A stretch of 64,000 nt of DNA from Hyphomicrobiales bacterium (GTDB taxonomy: Bacteria > Pseudomonadota > Alphaproteobacteria > Rhizobiales > Rhizobiaceae), in NCBI GenBank assembly GCA_900465915.1, contig UBKJ01000010.1, positions 1-64,000 on the forward strand. Reading direction: 5' to 3'. How positions within the stretch are numbered: the first letter of the stretch is position 1; the number at the start of each line of letters is the position of its first letter. A model generated the notes under the pieces. It searched no databases, was not told the origin of the DNA, and saw only the letters and a program-made list of their open reading frames with translations. Below, in pieces: positions 38,398-46,969 of the stretch. A program made the translations under genes and the position numbers.

Positions 38398-39048
38398 TCA
38401 GTCGAGCTTGCAGGCGCGCAGGAACAGCGTCGCCACCTCGCGCTCGATGCGGTCGATGTCGAGCGGCGCGTCCTTGCCGACGCCCATCATGCTCCTGACC
38501 TGGGCCTCGAAATCCGCGTAATGCTGCGTCACCGCCCAGATATGCATCTGGAACAAGAGCGGATCGACCGGCGCGATGCGGCCCTCGTCCACCCAGGACT
38601 GGATCAGCCTGACGGCGTTCTGCGTGGCCGCGACATGGCGGTCCCAATGGCGGGAGAGATAGGGCGCGCCGTTGGCGATCTCGGTGGTGAAGAGCCGCGA
38701 GGCCTTGGGGTTGCGGCGGCTATATTCGAGCTTCTCGCGGATATAGCGGCGGATCACCGCGGCGGGATCGTCGCCGGTGCTGGCGCCCAGGAAGATGCGC
38801 TCCCACTCGTCGAGGATCTGCACGAGGATGTCCTCGTACAGCTCCTCCTTGCTGGAGATGTAATAGTGCAGTTGCGGCTTGGTCAGCCCGGCGCGCTGGG
38901 CGATGGCCTGCGTGGACGCCCCCGCGAGGCCCTTTTCGGCGAATTCGTCGATGGCCGCGAGCCGGATGGCGTCGAGAATGCGGCGGCGGCGGTCGAGAAG
39001 CCTGTCCCGGCCGCTGCGTTCGTCGTCGTTCCCGCGCCCGCCCTCCAA
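38398..39048 (-). CDS. TetR-family regulator, RutR-like
   Basis: 216 aa. N-terminal TetR helix-turn-helix (AAIDEFAEKGLAGASTQAIA, GLTKPQLHYYISSKEELYEDI) and a C-terminal ligand domain of RutR type. E. coli RutR senses pyrimidines. Last gene of the operon at 38.4-45.1 kb; a RutR-like palindrome at that operon's promoter indicates autoregulation. The start is a TTG 2 nt after the preceding stop with no clear ribosome-binding site, so translation is probably coupled to the upstream gene. Confidence 0.85.
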   Translation of the reverse strand: MEGGRGNDDERSGRDRLLDRRRRILDAIRLAAIDEFAEKGLAGASTQAIAQRAGLTKPQLHYYISSKEELYEDILVQILDEWERIFLGASTGDDPAAVIRRYIREKLEYSRRNPKASRLFTTEIANGAPYLSRHWDRHVAATQNAVRLIQSWVDEGRIAPVDPLLFQMHIWAVTQHYADFEAQVRSMMGVGKDAPLDIDRIEREVATLFLRACKLD

Positions 39049-39050
39049 GG

Positions 39051-40052
39051 TCAGTGGCCGAATTTCTTCAGGATGTCGTTGCCGACGCCCTTGTTGACGA
39101 AGGCGTCGGTGGCGACCTTCTTCATGTCCAGCTCGTCTCCTTCCACGATGCCGGCCTTGCGGGCGAGGTCGTAGAAATCCTTGACGCGGGTCATGTCGAT
39201 GGCGCCGAGGCCCTTGTCGCCGGCGTCCATCAGCTTCAGCTCCTTGATGCGGGCCAGCTCGGCGTCCAGCGTCTCCGCCTTCATGTCCGGATTGTCCTTG
39301 AGGATCAGCTCATAGGCCTTGGAATGGTCGCCATAGAGGAAATTCGCCCAGCCCTCGATGGAGGCGTTGACGAAGCGCTGCACGAGGTCGGGGTTCTTCT
39401 CGACCAGGTCCTGCCGCGTCTCGATGGTGTTGCCGTAGGTGCTGTAGCCATGGTCGGCGAGGAGGTAGGTGGTAACCTTCGCGCCTTCCTTCTCGGCGTA
39501 GAGCGGCTCGGCGGTGGCGTAGGCCTGCTGCACGACGGTCTTGTCGTTGAGGAACTGCGCGAGGCTGTAGTTGTACGGGCGGACCTGCTCGTCCTTGAAG
39601 CCGTATTGCTTCACCAGCCACGGCCAGAACGAGAATTGCGCGTCCTTGCCCATCAGCACGGTCTTGGCGTTGGCGAGGTCGTTGAAGTCCTTGTATTGGC
39701 CCTCATGCGCCATCAGCGCCTGCGGGTCCTTCTGGTAGAAGGCCGCGACCACGATGGTCGGCACGCCGTTGGCGACGTTGTTGAAGGACAAAAGCAGGTT
39801 GCCGGTGAGCAGGAAGTCGAGCCGGCCGGCGGCCAGCATCGGGCGGTTGTTGACCTGCGGCCCGCCCATGTCGATCTTCACGTCGAGGCCGTATTTCTCG
39901 TAGGTGCCGTCGGCCAGCGCCTGGTAGAAGCCGCCATGGCCGGCCTGCGCCAGCCAGTTGGTGCCGAGCGTCACCTTGTCGAGCGCGAAGGCCATCTGCG
40001 CCGAAAGGCCGAGCGAGAGAGCGGCGAGGGCCGCGGTAAGCGTTTTCTTCAT
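39051..40052 (-). CDS. NMT1/ThiY-type ABC transporter binding protein
   Basis: 333 aa. Signal peptide ending in AFA, then an NMT1/THI5-like fold (LDKVTLGTNWLAQAGHGGFY, GRLDFLLTGNLLLSFNN, RFVNASIEGWANFLYGDHSK). Proteins of this family bind pyrimidines such as the thiamin precursor HMP, formylaminopyrimidine or related heterocycles. ATG 40052 starts at the signal peptide; a start at 40076 would add eight residues. Works with the permease and ATPase genes two kb upstream in the same operon. Confidence 0.87.
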   Translation of the reverse strand: MKKTLTAALAALSLGLSAQMAFALDKVTLGTNWLAQAGHGGFYQALADGTYEKYGLDVKIDMGGPQVNNRPMLAAGRLDFLLTGNLLLSFNNVANGVPTIVVAAFYQKDPQALMAHEGQYKDFNDLANAKTVLMGKDAQFSFWPWLVKQYGFKDEQVRPYNYSLAQFLNDKTVVQQAYATAEPLYAEKEGAKVTTYLLADHGYSTYGNTIETRQDLVEKNPDLVQRFVNASIEGWANFLYGDHSKAYELILKDNPDMKAETLDAELARIKELKLMDAGDKGLGAIDMTRVKDFYDLARKAGIVEGDELDMKKVATDAFVNKGVGNDILKKFGH

Positions 40053-40088
40053 CGGTCCGGTTCCCCTTGTTTTCATGCTTACGGGTTG

Positions 40089-41462
40089 TCAGTTGTCGAT
40101 GGCCATGTCGGCGGTCCAGCCGCGCGTCTTGCCGGGATTGAGCAGGCCGTAAGGATCGGCCCGTTTCTTGAATTCGATCTGCACGCCGTCGATCTCCTTC
40201 ATGCCGCCGTCCTCGATGGTGTAGGCGTGCGGGTCGTAGATGGTGCAGCCGTCCTTTTCCTCCAGCTCGCGGATCAGCGCATACATGGCGTCGCGGTCTT
40301 CATAGCGCACCAGCGGCAGGCCGAAAATCTGCACCTCGCCGTCGAGCTTGGCCATCTCGTGGTGGAAATACTGCTTGTCGCCATAGCGCGCCATCTGGCG
40401 CGTCACCAAGGCCGGGTCGAAGGGGCGCGGATAGGCGACCTGGAGATAGGTCCAGCCGGTCTCGGCCTTGAGCGCCTGAAGCGTGGTGTGGTTCCAGCCG
40501 CATTCATAGGCGGGCTGGAGGCCCTTCTTGTGCAGTTCCTCCTGCGTCATGGCGAAGGAGACGCGGCCGGAAAACTCCGCCACCAGCGCCTCGAAGCGCG
40601 CCATGTCCTCGGGCGCGATCATGGTGAAGACGGCGTCCTTGTCGGAGGGGAACAGGTCGCCGAACTTGGTGTAGAAGCGGGCGAAGCGGCGGTCGACGGC
40701 GGTGAGGAGATAGCAGTCGAGCTTCGTCTCCAGCGCCTTGAGGCAGAATTGCAGCGCCGTCTCGTAGCTGTCGAAAAGGGCCGCCGCATGCACCCAGTCG
40801 GTGGCCTTGGTGAGGCCGATCTCCAGCTCCAGGATGATGCCGTTGGTGCCGTAGGCGTGCTGCACCTTGTGGATGTCGCGGCCCTTCAATTCGATGATCT
40901 TCGGCTCCGGCTCGACGGTCATCACCTTGACCGAATAGACGTTGCCGTCGTCGCGCAGCATGCCGTGGCGCAGCGAGCCGATGCCGCCCGAACCGCCGGA
41001 GAAGAAGCCGCCGATGGTGGCGATGCGCCGGGTCGAGGGATACATCAGGAGTTCCTGGCCCTGCTCGCGCGCCGCGTCGTCGAGCCGCGAGATGCGCGTG
41101 CCGGCCTCGACGCGCACGCGGCCGGGCTCGATGGAAAGCACGCGGTCGATCTTGGTCATGTCGAGGATGACGCCGCCTTCCAGCGGCACACACTGGCCGT
41201 AATTGCCGGTGCCGCCGCCGCGCACGGTGATGGGGATGCGCAGGCTCGCGGCGGCGGCGGCCACGCGGCGCACCTCGTCCTGGTCCTTGGGGATGACGAC
41301 GAGGTCGCCGAGATAGTGGCCGATATCCTCGCTCAGGATCGGGCTGTACCAGAAATAATCGCGCGAGCGCAGTTCCACCTGCTTCGGATCGTCATAGATG
41401 CGGACGCCGTCGATGGCGGCGCGGAACGCGGCCCAGTCGTAGATGCGTTGCGGAGCGTTCAT
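40089..41462 (-). CDS. FAD-linked oxidase (FAD_binding_4)
   Basis: 457 aa. The vanillyl-alcohol-oxidase-type FAD domain is visible (IPITVRGGGTGNYGQCVPLE, DMTKIDRVLSIEPGRVRVEA, IGGFFSGGSGGIGSLRHG), followed by a cap region and a C-terminal DPYGLLNPGKTRGW. Glycolate-oxidase and D-lactate-dehydrogenase relatives oxidise hydroxy acids; the substrate here is unknown. The ATG overlaps the deaminase stop. An FAD oxidase is unusual beside a pyrimidine-type transporter and may hydroxylate or dehydrogenate the imported ring compound. Confidence 0.85.
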   Translation of the reverse strand: MNAPQRIYDWAAFRAAIDGVRIYDDPKQVELRSRDYFWYSPILSEDIGHYLGDLVVIPKDQDEVRRVAAAAASLRIPITVRGGGTGNYGQCVPLEGGVILDMTKIDRVLSIEPGRVRVEAGTRISRLDDAAREQGQELLMYPSTRRIATIGGFFSGGSGGIGSLRHGMLRDDGNVYSVKVMTVEPEPKIIELKGRDIHKVQHAYGTNGIILELEIGLTKATDWVHAAALFDSYETALQFCLKALETKLDCYLLTAVDRRFARFYTKFGDLFPSDKDAVFTMIAPEDMARFEALVAEFSGRVSFAMTQEELHKKGLQPAYECGWNHTTLQALKAETGWTYLQVAYPRPFDPALVTRQMARYGDKQYFHHEMAKLDGEVQIFGLPLVRYEDRDAMYALIRELEEKDGCTIYDPHAYTIEDGGMKEIDGVQIEFKKRADPYGLLNPGKTRGWTADMAIDN

Positions 41463-42628
41463 GCGGTTCTCCCGTTGGATGAGGCGACGCCGGCGCGCCA
41501 GACGGCGCGCCGCGCCTGCGGACGGCTGATGAGGTCGTGGATCGTTTCGGCGTCGTGCCAGATGAAATCGGCCGGCGCGCCGACCTCCACCGCATGCGCG
41601 CCGCCGATCAGCCGCGCGGGCAGGGTGGTGACGGCGTCGAGCCAGTCCTCCGGCTCCAGATGGCAGGCGGGGGCGGCGAGGCGCAGGACGCCGAGCGGGT
41701 CGTAGTCGCCGTAAGGATAGAAGGCGTCGCCGACATTGTCGGAGCCGAGCATGACCGCCATGCCGGCCTTGCGCGCTTCCTTCAAGGGCGCGATGCCGCG
41801 CAGGCGCGGGGATTTGCCGCCGAGGCGGTCCTGGAGGTAGAGATTGGTGGTCGGCAGCGAAACCAGCGCCACGCCGGCTTGCGCCGCGGCGTCGAGGATG
41901 CGCTGGAGCCGGTCCGGCGCGCGCAGCGACAGCGAGCAGGCGTGGCCGCACAAGACGCGGTCCTGCATGGCATGGCGGCGGGCGGCGTCGACGATCAGCG
42001 AGAAGCCGTCGGCGTCCTCGTCCAGCCCTTCGTCGACGTGGAAGTCGAGGTCGAGGTCATGCTTGCGGGCAAGCCGGAACATCGTCTCGACCTTCGCCGG
42101 CAGATCGCCGTTCTTGTAGAAAAAAGCGCCGAGCACGCCGCCGTCCCCGGCCACCCGCGCGGCGATGGATTCGCCAGCTTCCGGGACGAGGTCGCCGAGC
42201 ACGAGGGCGGAGAGTTGCAGCTCTATGCGGCCCTTCCATTCGGCGCGCAATTCGTTCAGCACCGGCCAGGCGACGGGCACGTCCGGCGTCACCCAGTCGA
42301 CATGGCTGCGCATCGCGCCGACGCCCTGCGCGAAGGCGGCCTCCAGCCCGCGCGTGGCGCGGGCGCGGATGTCGTCTTCGGTCCAGCGCGGGCGGTCCTG
42401 CGCCATCAGGTCGATGGCGTCGAACAGGCATTCCACTCTGGCCGGGCCTTTGGCGGCGATGCGCGGATAGGTGTAGGTCTTGTCGAGATGCACATGCACG
42501 TCGGTCAGCAACGGCGTCACCAGCCCGCCGCCGGTCGCCTCCGTCGGCGTCAGCGCGGCGACGCGCCCGGCCTCGATCTTTATATCGTAACGGCCGCGCC
42601 GGCCGGCTATGTGGACCGCGTTGAGCAT
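41459..42628 (-). CDS. Cytosine-deaminase-like amidohydrolase
   Basis: 389 aa, amidohydrolase superfamily. Metal ligands are seen in TDVHVHLDKTYT, DFHVDEGLDEDADG and CGHACSLS, and the catalytic Asp is in LGSDNVGDAF. Closest in pattern to cytosine or isocytosine deaminases (CodA type), which hydrolyse amino groups on pyrimidine-like rings. The start overlaps the permease stop by 1 nt. In this operon it probably deaminates or opens the imported heterocycle. Confidence 0.87.
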   Translation of the reverse strand: MLNAVHIAGRRGRYDIKIEAGRVAALTPTEATGGGLVTPLLTDVHVHLDKTYTYPRIAAKGPARVECLFDAIDLMAQDRPRWTEDDIRARATRGLEAAFAQGVGAMRSHVDWVTPDVPVAWPVLNELRAEWKGRIELQLSALVLGDLVPEAGESIAARVAGDGGVLGAFFYKNGDLPAKVETMFRLARKHDLDLDFHVDEGLDEDADGFSLIVDAARRHAMQDRVLCGHACSLSLRAPDRLQRILDAAAQAGVALVSLPTTNLYLQDRLGGKSPRLRGIAPLKEARKAGMAVMLGSDNVGDAFYPYGDYDPLGVLRLAAPACHLEPEDWLDAVTTLPARLIGGAHAVEVGAPADFIWHDAETIHDLISRPQARRAVWRAGVASSNGRTA

Positions 42629-43467
42629 CAGCGGCCGCGCCGGATTTCGCTTTCGTGCCAGTGCCCGAGCACGAGGCGCGACAGCCAGCTCGTGACCAGG
42701 AAGATCACGATGCCGAGCAGCGAGACGAGGAAGAGGGCGGCGAACATGCGCGGGATTTCGTTGCGGAAGCTCGATTCCAGAATGCGCGAGGCGAGGCCGG
42801 TGCTCTGGCCGGCGGTGCCGGCGACGAACTCGGCCACCACCGCGCCGATCAGCGACAGGCCGCCGGCGATCTTCAGCGCCGCCATGAAATAGGGCAGCGC
42901 GCTCGGCGCAAGCAGGTAGCGCAGCCGCTGCCAGGGCGAGGCGCGGTAGAGCGTGAACAGGTCGCGCAGATTGTGGTCGGCGCTACGCAGCCCGATCACC
43001 GTGTTGGAGAGGATCGGGAAGAAGGCGACGATCCAGGCGCAGATCAGCAGCGCCGAGAAGGTGTCGCTGACATAGATCAGGATCAGCGGCGCGATGGCGA
43101 TCACCGGCGTCACCTGCAAAATGACCGCGAAGGGAAAGAAGGCCATCTCGATCGGCCGCGACAGGGCGAAGACCATGCCGAGCAGCACGCCGCCGACGAT
43201 GGCGAGGCCGAGCGAGATCAGCGTCAGCTTGACCGTGAACCACATCGAGGCCATCAGCGACGGCCCGTCTTTCACAAGCGTTTCTGCGATCAGCGATGGC
43301 GCGGGGATCAGGTAATGCGGAACGTTATAATAGCGCACCAGCCCTTCCCACAGCGCCAGCACGGCGGCCAGCGCCGCCAGCGGCAGCACGACGCGCAGGC
43401 GCCGCTCGCGGCGGGCGAGGCGGTTCTGCTCGGAATTGAGGACGGGGGCGTCGTTCGGAGTGCTCAT
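42628..43467 (-). CDS. ABC transporter permease, SsuC/ThiX type
   Basis: 279 aa with about six membrane helices. The EAA loop is LRDLFTLYRASPWQRLRYLLAPSALP in context, and the N-terminal cytosolic segment is Arg-rich (RRERRLRVVLPLAAL). This permease class pairs with NMT1-type receptors. Ten bp after the ATPase gene and overlapping the deaminase gene by 1 nt. Confidence 0.88.
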   Translation of the reverse strand: MSTPNDAPVLNSEQNRLARRERRLRVVLPLAALAAVLALWEGLVRYYNVPHYLIPAPSLIAETLVKDGPSLMASMWFTVKLTLISLGLAIVGGVLLGMVFALSRPIEMAFFPFAVILQVTPVIAIAPLILIYVSDTFSALLICAWIVAFFPILSNTVIGLRSADHNLRDLFTLYRASPWQRLRYLLAPSALPYFMAALKIAGGLSLIGAVVAEFVAGTAGQSTGLASRILESSFRNEIPRMFAALFLVSLLGIVIFLVTSWLSRLVLGHWHESEIRRGR

Positions 43468-43477
43468 GGAACGGTCC

Positions 43478-44275
43478 TCAATGGTCGATGTCGTCGGAGG
43501 AGAGCGTGGCGGTCAGCGCGTCGGAGACCTGGGCGCAATATTGGCTATAGGCCTCGGTGGTGCGGTAGTTTTCCGCGCGCGGATAGGTCCCGAGGATCGG
43601 GATGTCGGCCACCACGCGGCCCGGCCGCGCCGCCATCACCACGACGCGGTTGGAGAGATAGACCGATTCATAGACGCTGTGCGTGACGAAGATCACCGTC
43701 AGCCCATGCTCCCGCCACAGCCGCAGCACGTCGTTGTTGAGCTTGAAGCGGGTCATTTCGTCGAGCGCCGCGAAGGGCTCGTCCATCAGGAGAAGCCGCG
43801 GGCGGGTGACCAGCGCGCGGGCGATGGAGACGCGCATCTTCATGCCGCCCGACAATTCGCGCGGATAGGATTTGGCGAAGCGGGTCAGGCCCACCTGCGC
43901 CAGCACTTCGTCGATGCGCGGCGCGGCTTCTTTCCGCGACACGCCGGAAAGGCGCAGCGGCAGGTAGACATTGTCGAAGACGCTGGCCCAGGGCATCAGC
44001 GTCGGCTCCTGGAAGACGAAGCCGATATCCTGCGCGCCCGAAGCGCCCTTGCCGGGCGCGTGGCCGTTGACGCGGATTTCGCCGGCGGAGATGGATTCGA
44101 GCCCGGCGATCATGCGCAGCGCCGTGCTCTTGCCGCAGCCCGAGGGGCCGAGGAAGCTCACGAACTGGCCCTGCTCGATCTTCAGCGACATGTCGCTGAC
44201 GGCCATGACGCCGGTGCCATATTGCTTGTAGACGCGGTCGATGTCGATCAGGGCGGCGCTGGGGGAGACGCTCAT
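43478..44275 (-). CDS. ABC transporter ATPase, SsuB/ThiZ type
   Basis: 265 aa. Walker A GPSGCGKST, Q-loop FVFQEPTLMPW, signature LSGGMKMRVSIARA, Walker B LLLMDEPFAALDE, switch VTHSVYESV. Energises the transporter with the adjacent permease and the NMT1 receptor. ATG 44275 lies 5 bp after the creatininase stop; a longer reading from 44308 would overlap that gene. Confidence 0.9.
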   Translation of the reverse strand: MSVSPSAALIDIDRVYKQYGTGVMAVSDMSLKIEQGQFVSFLGPSGCGKSTALRMIAGLESISAGEIRVNGHAPGKGASGAQDIGFVFQEPTLMPWASVFDNVYLPLRLSGVSRKEAAPRIDEVLAQVGLTRFAKSYPRELSGGMKMRVSIARALVTRPRLLLMDEPFAALDEMTRFKLNNDVLRLWREHGLTVIFVTHSVYESVYLSNRVVVMAARPGRVVADIPILGTYPRAENYRTTEAYSQYCAQVSDALTATLSSDDIDH

Positions 44276-44280
44276 TTCGC

Positions 44281-45111
44281 TCACCACGCCGGCTGGTTGT
44301 CGAGCCACGAAAGCGGCGCGCGTTCGATTTCGTCCAGCGCCTCGACCAGCCGGTCGGCGGCGAAGTCGATGGTCCTGCGGCCCTTCCCGGCGGTGGCGAG
44401 GGTGGCGTTCCCCGCCGCGCCATGCGGGTTGATGTCGTGCATCTGCCAGGCCGGCTTCGCGCCGCCGCCAAGCCCGATATGTTTGAAGTCGCGGGCGAAG
44501 GTCTCGGTCAGGGTGCGGAAGTCCTGCGCCTTCTCCATGACCACGAGGTCGGGATGCATCTCCAGCATCACCGAGGTCTCCATGTCGCCGGCGTGGATGC
44601 CGTGTTTCAGGTCGTGCTCGCTATAGACGCCGTCCGGCATGCCGAGGCCGAACCAGTTGAGGCAGAACACCATCATGCCGTGTCTCACGCGCAGTTCGCG
44701 CGCCACGATGTCCATCACCGGGATATTGCCGCCATGGCTGTTGAAAAGAACCATCTTGCGCACGCCGCTCGCCGCCACGCAGGCCCCGATCTCGCACCAG
44801 ACGCGGATCAGCGTGTCGGTCGAAAGCGTCAGCGTGCCGGGATAGCGGCTGTGCTCGTTGCTCTTGCAGATGGCCTGGGTGGGCAGGAACAGGACATGGC
44901 TCGATTCGGGCAGGCGGGCGACAATCTCCTTCACCATGCCGTCCGCCACCGCCGCGTCGACGCAGAGCGGCAGGTGCGGCCCGTGCTGCTCGACCGCGCC
45001 GACGGGCAGGACCGCCACGATCTTCTCGCGATCGAGGCGCGAAAACGCCTCGCTCGTATAATCGGACCAATATCGTTTCAAGATGGCGCTCCTGGCATGG
45101 CTTGGGGGCAT
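44281..45111 (-). CDS. Creatininase family amidohydrolase
   Basis: About 276 aa. Characteristic metal-site motifs are LPVGAVEQHGPHLPLCVD, NSHGGN and HAGDMETSVML. The family opens cyclic amides (creatinine) or acts on heterocyclic intermediates such as FAPy and 3-dehydro-scyllo-inosose. First gene of the RutR-associated operon. Start uncertain: ATG 45111 is reported, but TTG 45081 has AGGAG 8 nt upstream and gives a 266-aa protein beginning LKRYWSDYTSEAF, close to the usual family start. Confidence 0.85.
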   Translation of the reverse strand: MPPSHARSAILKRYWSDYTSEAFSRLDREKIVAVLPVGAVEQHGPHLPLCVDAAVADGMVKEIVARLPESSHVLFLPTQAICKSNEHSRYPGTLTLSTDTLIRVWCEIGACVAASGVRKMVLFNSHGGNIPVMDIVARELRVRHGMMVFCLNWFGLGMPDGVYSEHDLKHGIHAGDMETSVMLEMHPDLVVMEKAQDFRTLTETFARDFKHIGLGGGAKPAWQMHDINPHGAAGNATLATAGKGRRTIDFAADRLVEALDEIERAPLSWLDNQPAW

Positions 45112-45147
45112 GGCTTGCTGGACGAGCGGGGATGTTACTAAACAATC

Positions 45148-45161
45148 TGACCGATCGGTCA
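45148..45161. promoter_or_regulatory. RutR-like operator at the creatininase operon promoter
   Basis: TGACCGATCGGTCA is a perfect 14-bp palindrome; with flanks it reads TTGACCGATCGGTCAG on the minus strand, close to the E. coli RutR consensus TTGACCA-NN-TGGTCAA. TTGACC also serves as a plausible -35 (45162-45157) for the leftward operon, with TAGTAA about 16 nt downstream as a weak -10. Confidence 0.75.
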
Positions 45162-45263
45162 AACTAAATGTTTGAGAATCGTGCGATGCGTGCAATTAAG
45201 ATGTGAATCCGTGGCGCGGCCGACACGCGACGCCCGCCTCCGCCCCATTCCCCCGAGGGTCCC

Positions 45264-46496
45264 ATGGACGAAAGATGCATCATCATAGGCGCGGGCCATG
45301 CCGGCTCGCAGGCGGCCGTCAGCCTCCGGCAGGAAGGTTTTTCCGGCGAGATCGTGCTTATCAACGACGAGCCGGACATTCCCTATCACAAGCCGCCGCT
45401 GTCGAAAGCCTATCTGAAAGCGCCGGAGCAGGGCGCGCTGGTGCTGCGGCCCGAAAGCGTCTATCGCGACAACAGGATCGAGATGCTGTTCGGCCATAGC
45501 GTCGCGGCGGTCTCGCTTTCCGACCGCACGGCGACGCTGGACGACGGGCGTGTGCTCACCTGGTCGCATCTCGTCTTCGCCACCGGCGCGCGGGCGCGCC
45601 TGCCGGACGTTCCGGGCGTCGATCTCGACGGCGTGGTGACGCTGCGCCGGCTGGATGACGCGCGCCGCATCGCCGAGCGCATGGGCGCGGTGAAGAACGT
45701 CGTCATCGTCGGCGGCGGCTTCATCGGGCTGGAGATGGCCCATAGCGCGCTGGCGCTGGGCAAGGACACGGTGGTGATCGAGGCCGCGCCGCGCGTGCTC
45801 GGCCGCTCGGTCTCGACTTATGTCTCCGCCCATGTGGAAGGGCGCAGCCGCGCCGCCGGCATCGCGCTGCTCACCGGCGTGGGCCTCGCGGCGGTCGAAG
45901 GCGACGGCGGCCGCGTCACCGGCGTGCGCACCGTGGACGGCAAGCTTTACCCCGCCGATCTGGTGGTCATGGGCGTCGGCGCGGTTCCCAATGTCGAGCT
46001 TGCGGCCCAGGCCGGGCTGGCGTTGGACAACGGCATCGTCGTCGACGAGCACATGCGCGCCGGTGCGCCCGACGTCTACGCCATCGGCGACTGCGTCAGC
46101 TACGAGCATTTCCACGCCGGCCGCCGGGTGCGGCTGGAATCGGTGCAGAACGCCACCGACCAGGCCAGGCACGTCGCGCGCAGCATCATGGGCCGGGACA
46201 CGCCTTACAAGGAAGTGGCGTGGTTCTGGTCCGATCAGGGCGACATGAAATTGCAGACGGCGGGCCTGTCCTTCGACGCCGACCGGCACATCCTCGCCGG
46301 CAGCCCGGAGGACAACGCCTTCTCCGTGTTCCATTTCGCGGGCGAGAAACTAGTGGCGGTCGATTCCATCAACAAGCCGGCCGACCACATGATCGCCCGC
46401 CGCCTGCTCGCGGCAGGCGTCAGCCCCACCGAGGCCGACATCGCCGCCGGCGCCGGGCGGCTCAAGGAACTCATCGCCGCCGCGCCGAAAGGATAG
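45264..46496 (+). CDS. Ferredoxin/rubredoxin-NAD reductase family flavoprotein
   Basis: 410 aa. FAD motif IIIGAGHAGSQAAVSLRQEG, NAD motif VVIVGGGFIGLEMAHSALA, second FAD contact DVYAIGDCVSYEH and a C-terminal reductase domain. Such enzymes pass electrons from NADH to a ferredoxin for an oxygenase. No ferredoxin or oxygenase gene is seen nearby. Divergent from the creatininase operon, sharing the gap that holds the RutR-like operator, and 3 bp ahead of a RidA gene. Confidence 0.87.
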   Translation: MDERCIIIGAGHAGSQAAVSLRQEGFSGEIVLINDEPDIPYHKPPLSKAYLKAPEQGALVLRPESVYRDNRIEMLFGHSVAAVSLSDRTATLDDGRVLTWSHLVFATGARARLPDVPGVDLDGVVTLRRLDDARRIAERMGAVKNVVIVGGGFIGLEMAHSALALGKDTVVIEAAPRVLGRSVSTYVSAHVEGRSRAAGIALLTGVGLAAVEGDGGRVTGVRTVDGKLYPADLVVMGVGAVPNVELAAQAGLALDNGIVVDEHMRAGAPDVYAIGDCVSYEHFHAGRRVRLESVQNATDQARHVARSIMGRDTPYKEVAWFWSDQGDMKLQTAGLSFDADRHILAGSPEDNAFSVFHFAGEKLVAVDSINKPADHMIARRLLAAGVSPTEADIAAGAGRLKELIAAAPKG

Positions 46497-46499
46497 GCC

Positions 46500-46889
46500 A
46501 TGACCGTTCTGAAGCACCTCCTGCCGCAGGACATGGCGGCCCCCTTCGCCGCCTATAGCCACGGCGTAAAAATCCGGGCCGGGGGCGAGATGATCTTCTG
46601 CTCCGGCCAGTTAGGCATCGCCCCCGACGCCAGCGTGCCGGAAGAGGCCGGCGCGCAGGCCGAGATCTGCTTCGAGAACATCCGCCGGATTCTTCGCGAC
46701 GGCGGCATGGATTTCTCCGACGTGGTGCGCATCAACGCCTATGTGACCGACCGCGCCCATATGCGGCCCTATATGGACGTGCGCGACCGGCTGTTCCCGC
46801 AGCCCGCGCCGGCCTCGACGCTGATGATCGTCTCGGGCTTCACGCGCGAGGCGTTCAAGGTCGAGATCGAGGTTCTGGCGGCGCGCTAA
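46500..46889 (+). CDS. RidA family protein
   Basis: 129 aa, the YjgF/RidA/RutC family of enamine or imine deaminases. Seen are GEMIFCSGQLGIAP, the trimer-interface arginine region FSDVVRINAYVTD, and MIVSGFTREAFKVEIEVLA. Its place next to a RutR-type operator and a deaminase operon suggests it hydrolyses a reactive enamine, aminoacrylate-like intermediate of ring catabolism, as RutC does; this is inference. Confidence 0.88.
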   Translation: MTVLKHLLPQDMAAPFAAYSHGVKIRAGGEMIFCSGQLGIAPDASVPEEAGAQAEICFENIRRILRDGGMDFSDVVRINAYVTDRAHMRPYMDVRDRLFPQPAPASTLMIVSGFTREAFKVEIEVLAAR

Positions 46890-46969
46890 GCCGGTTTTTC
46901 CAGTCGCTTTTAAACGCCCGCAATGGTAAAAGCCTGAACAGACCTCCCAAGTCTCATTTCAGGTTCATC

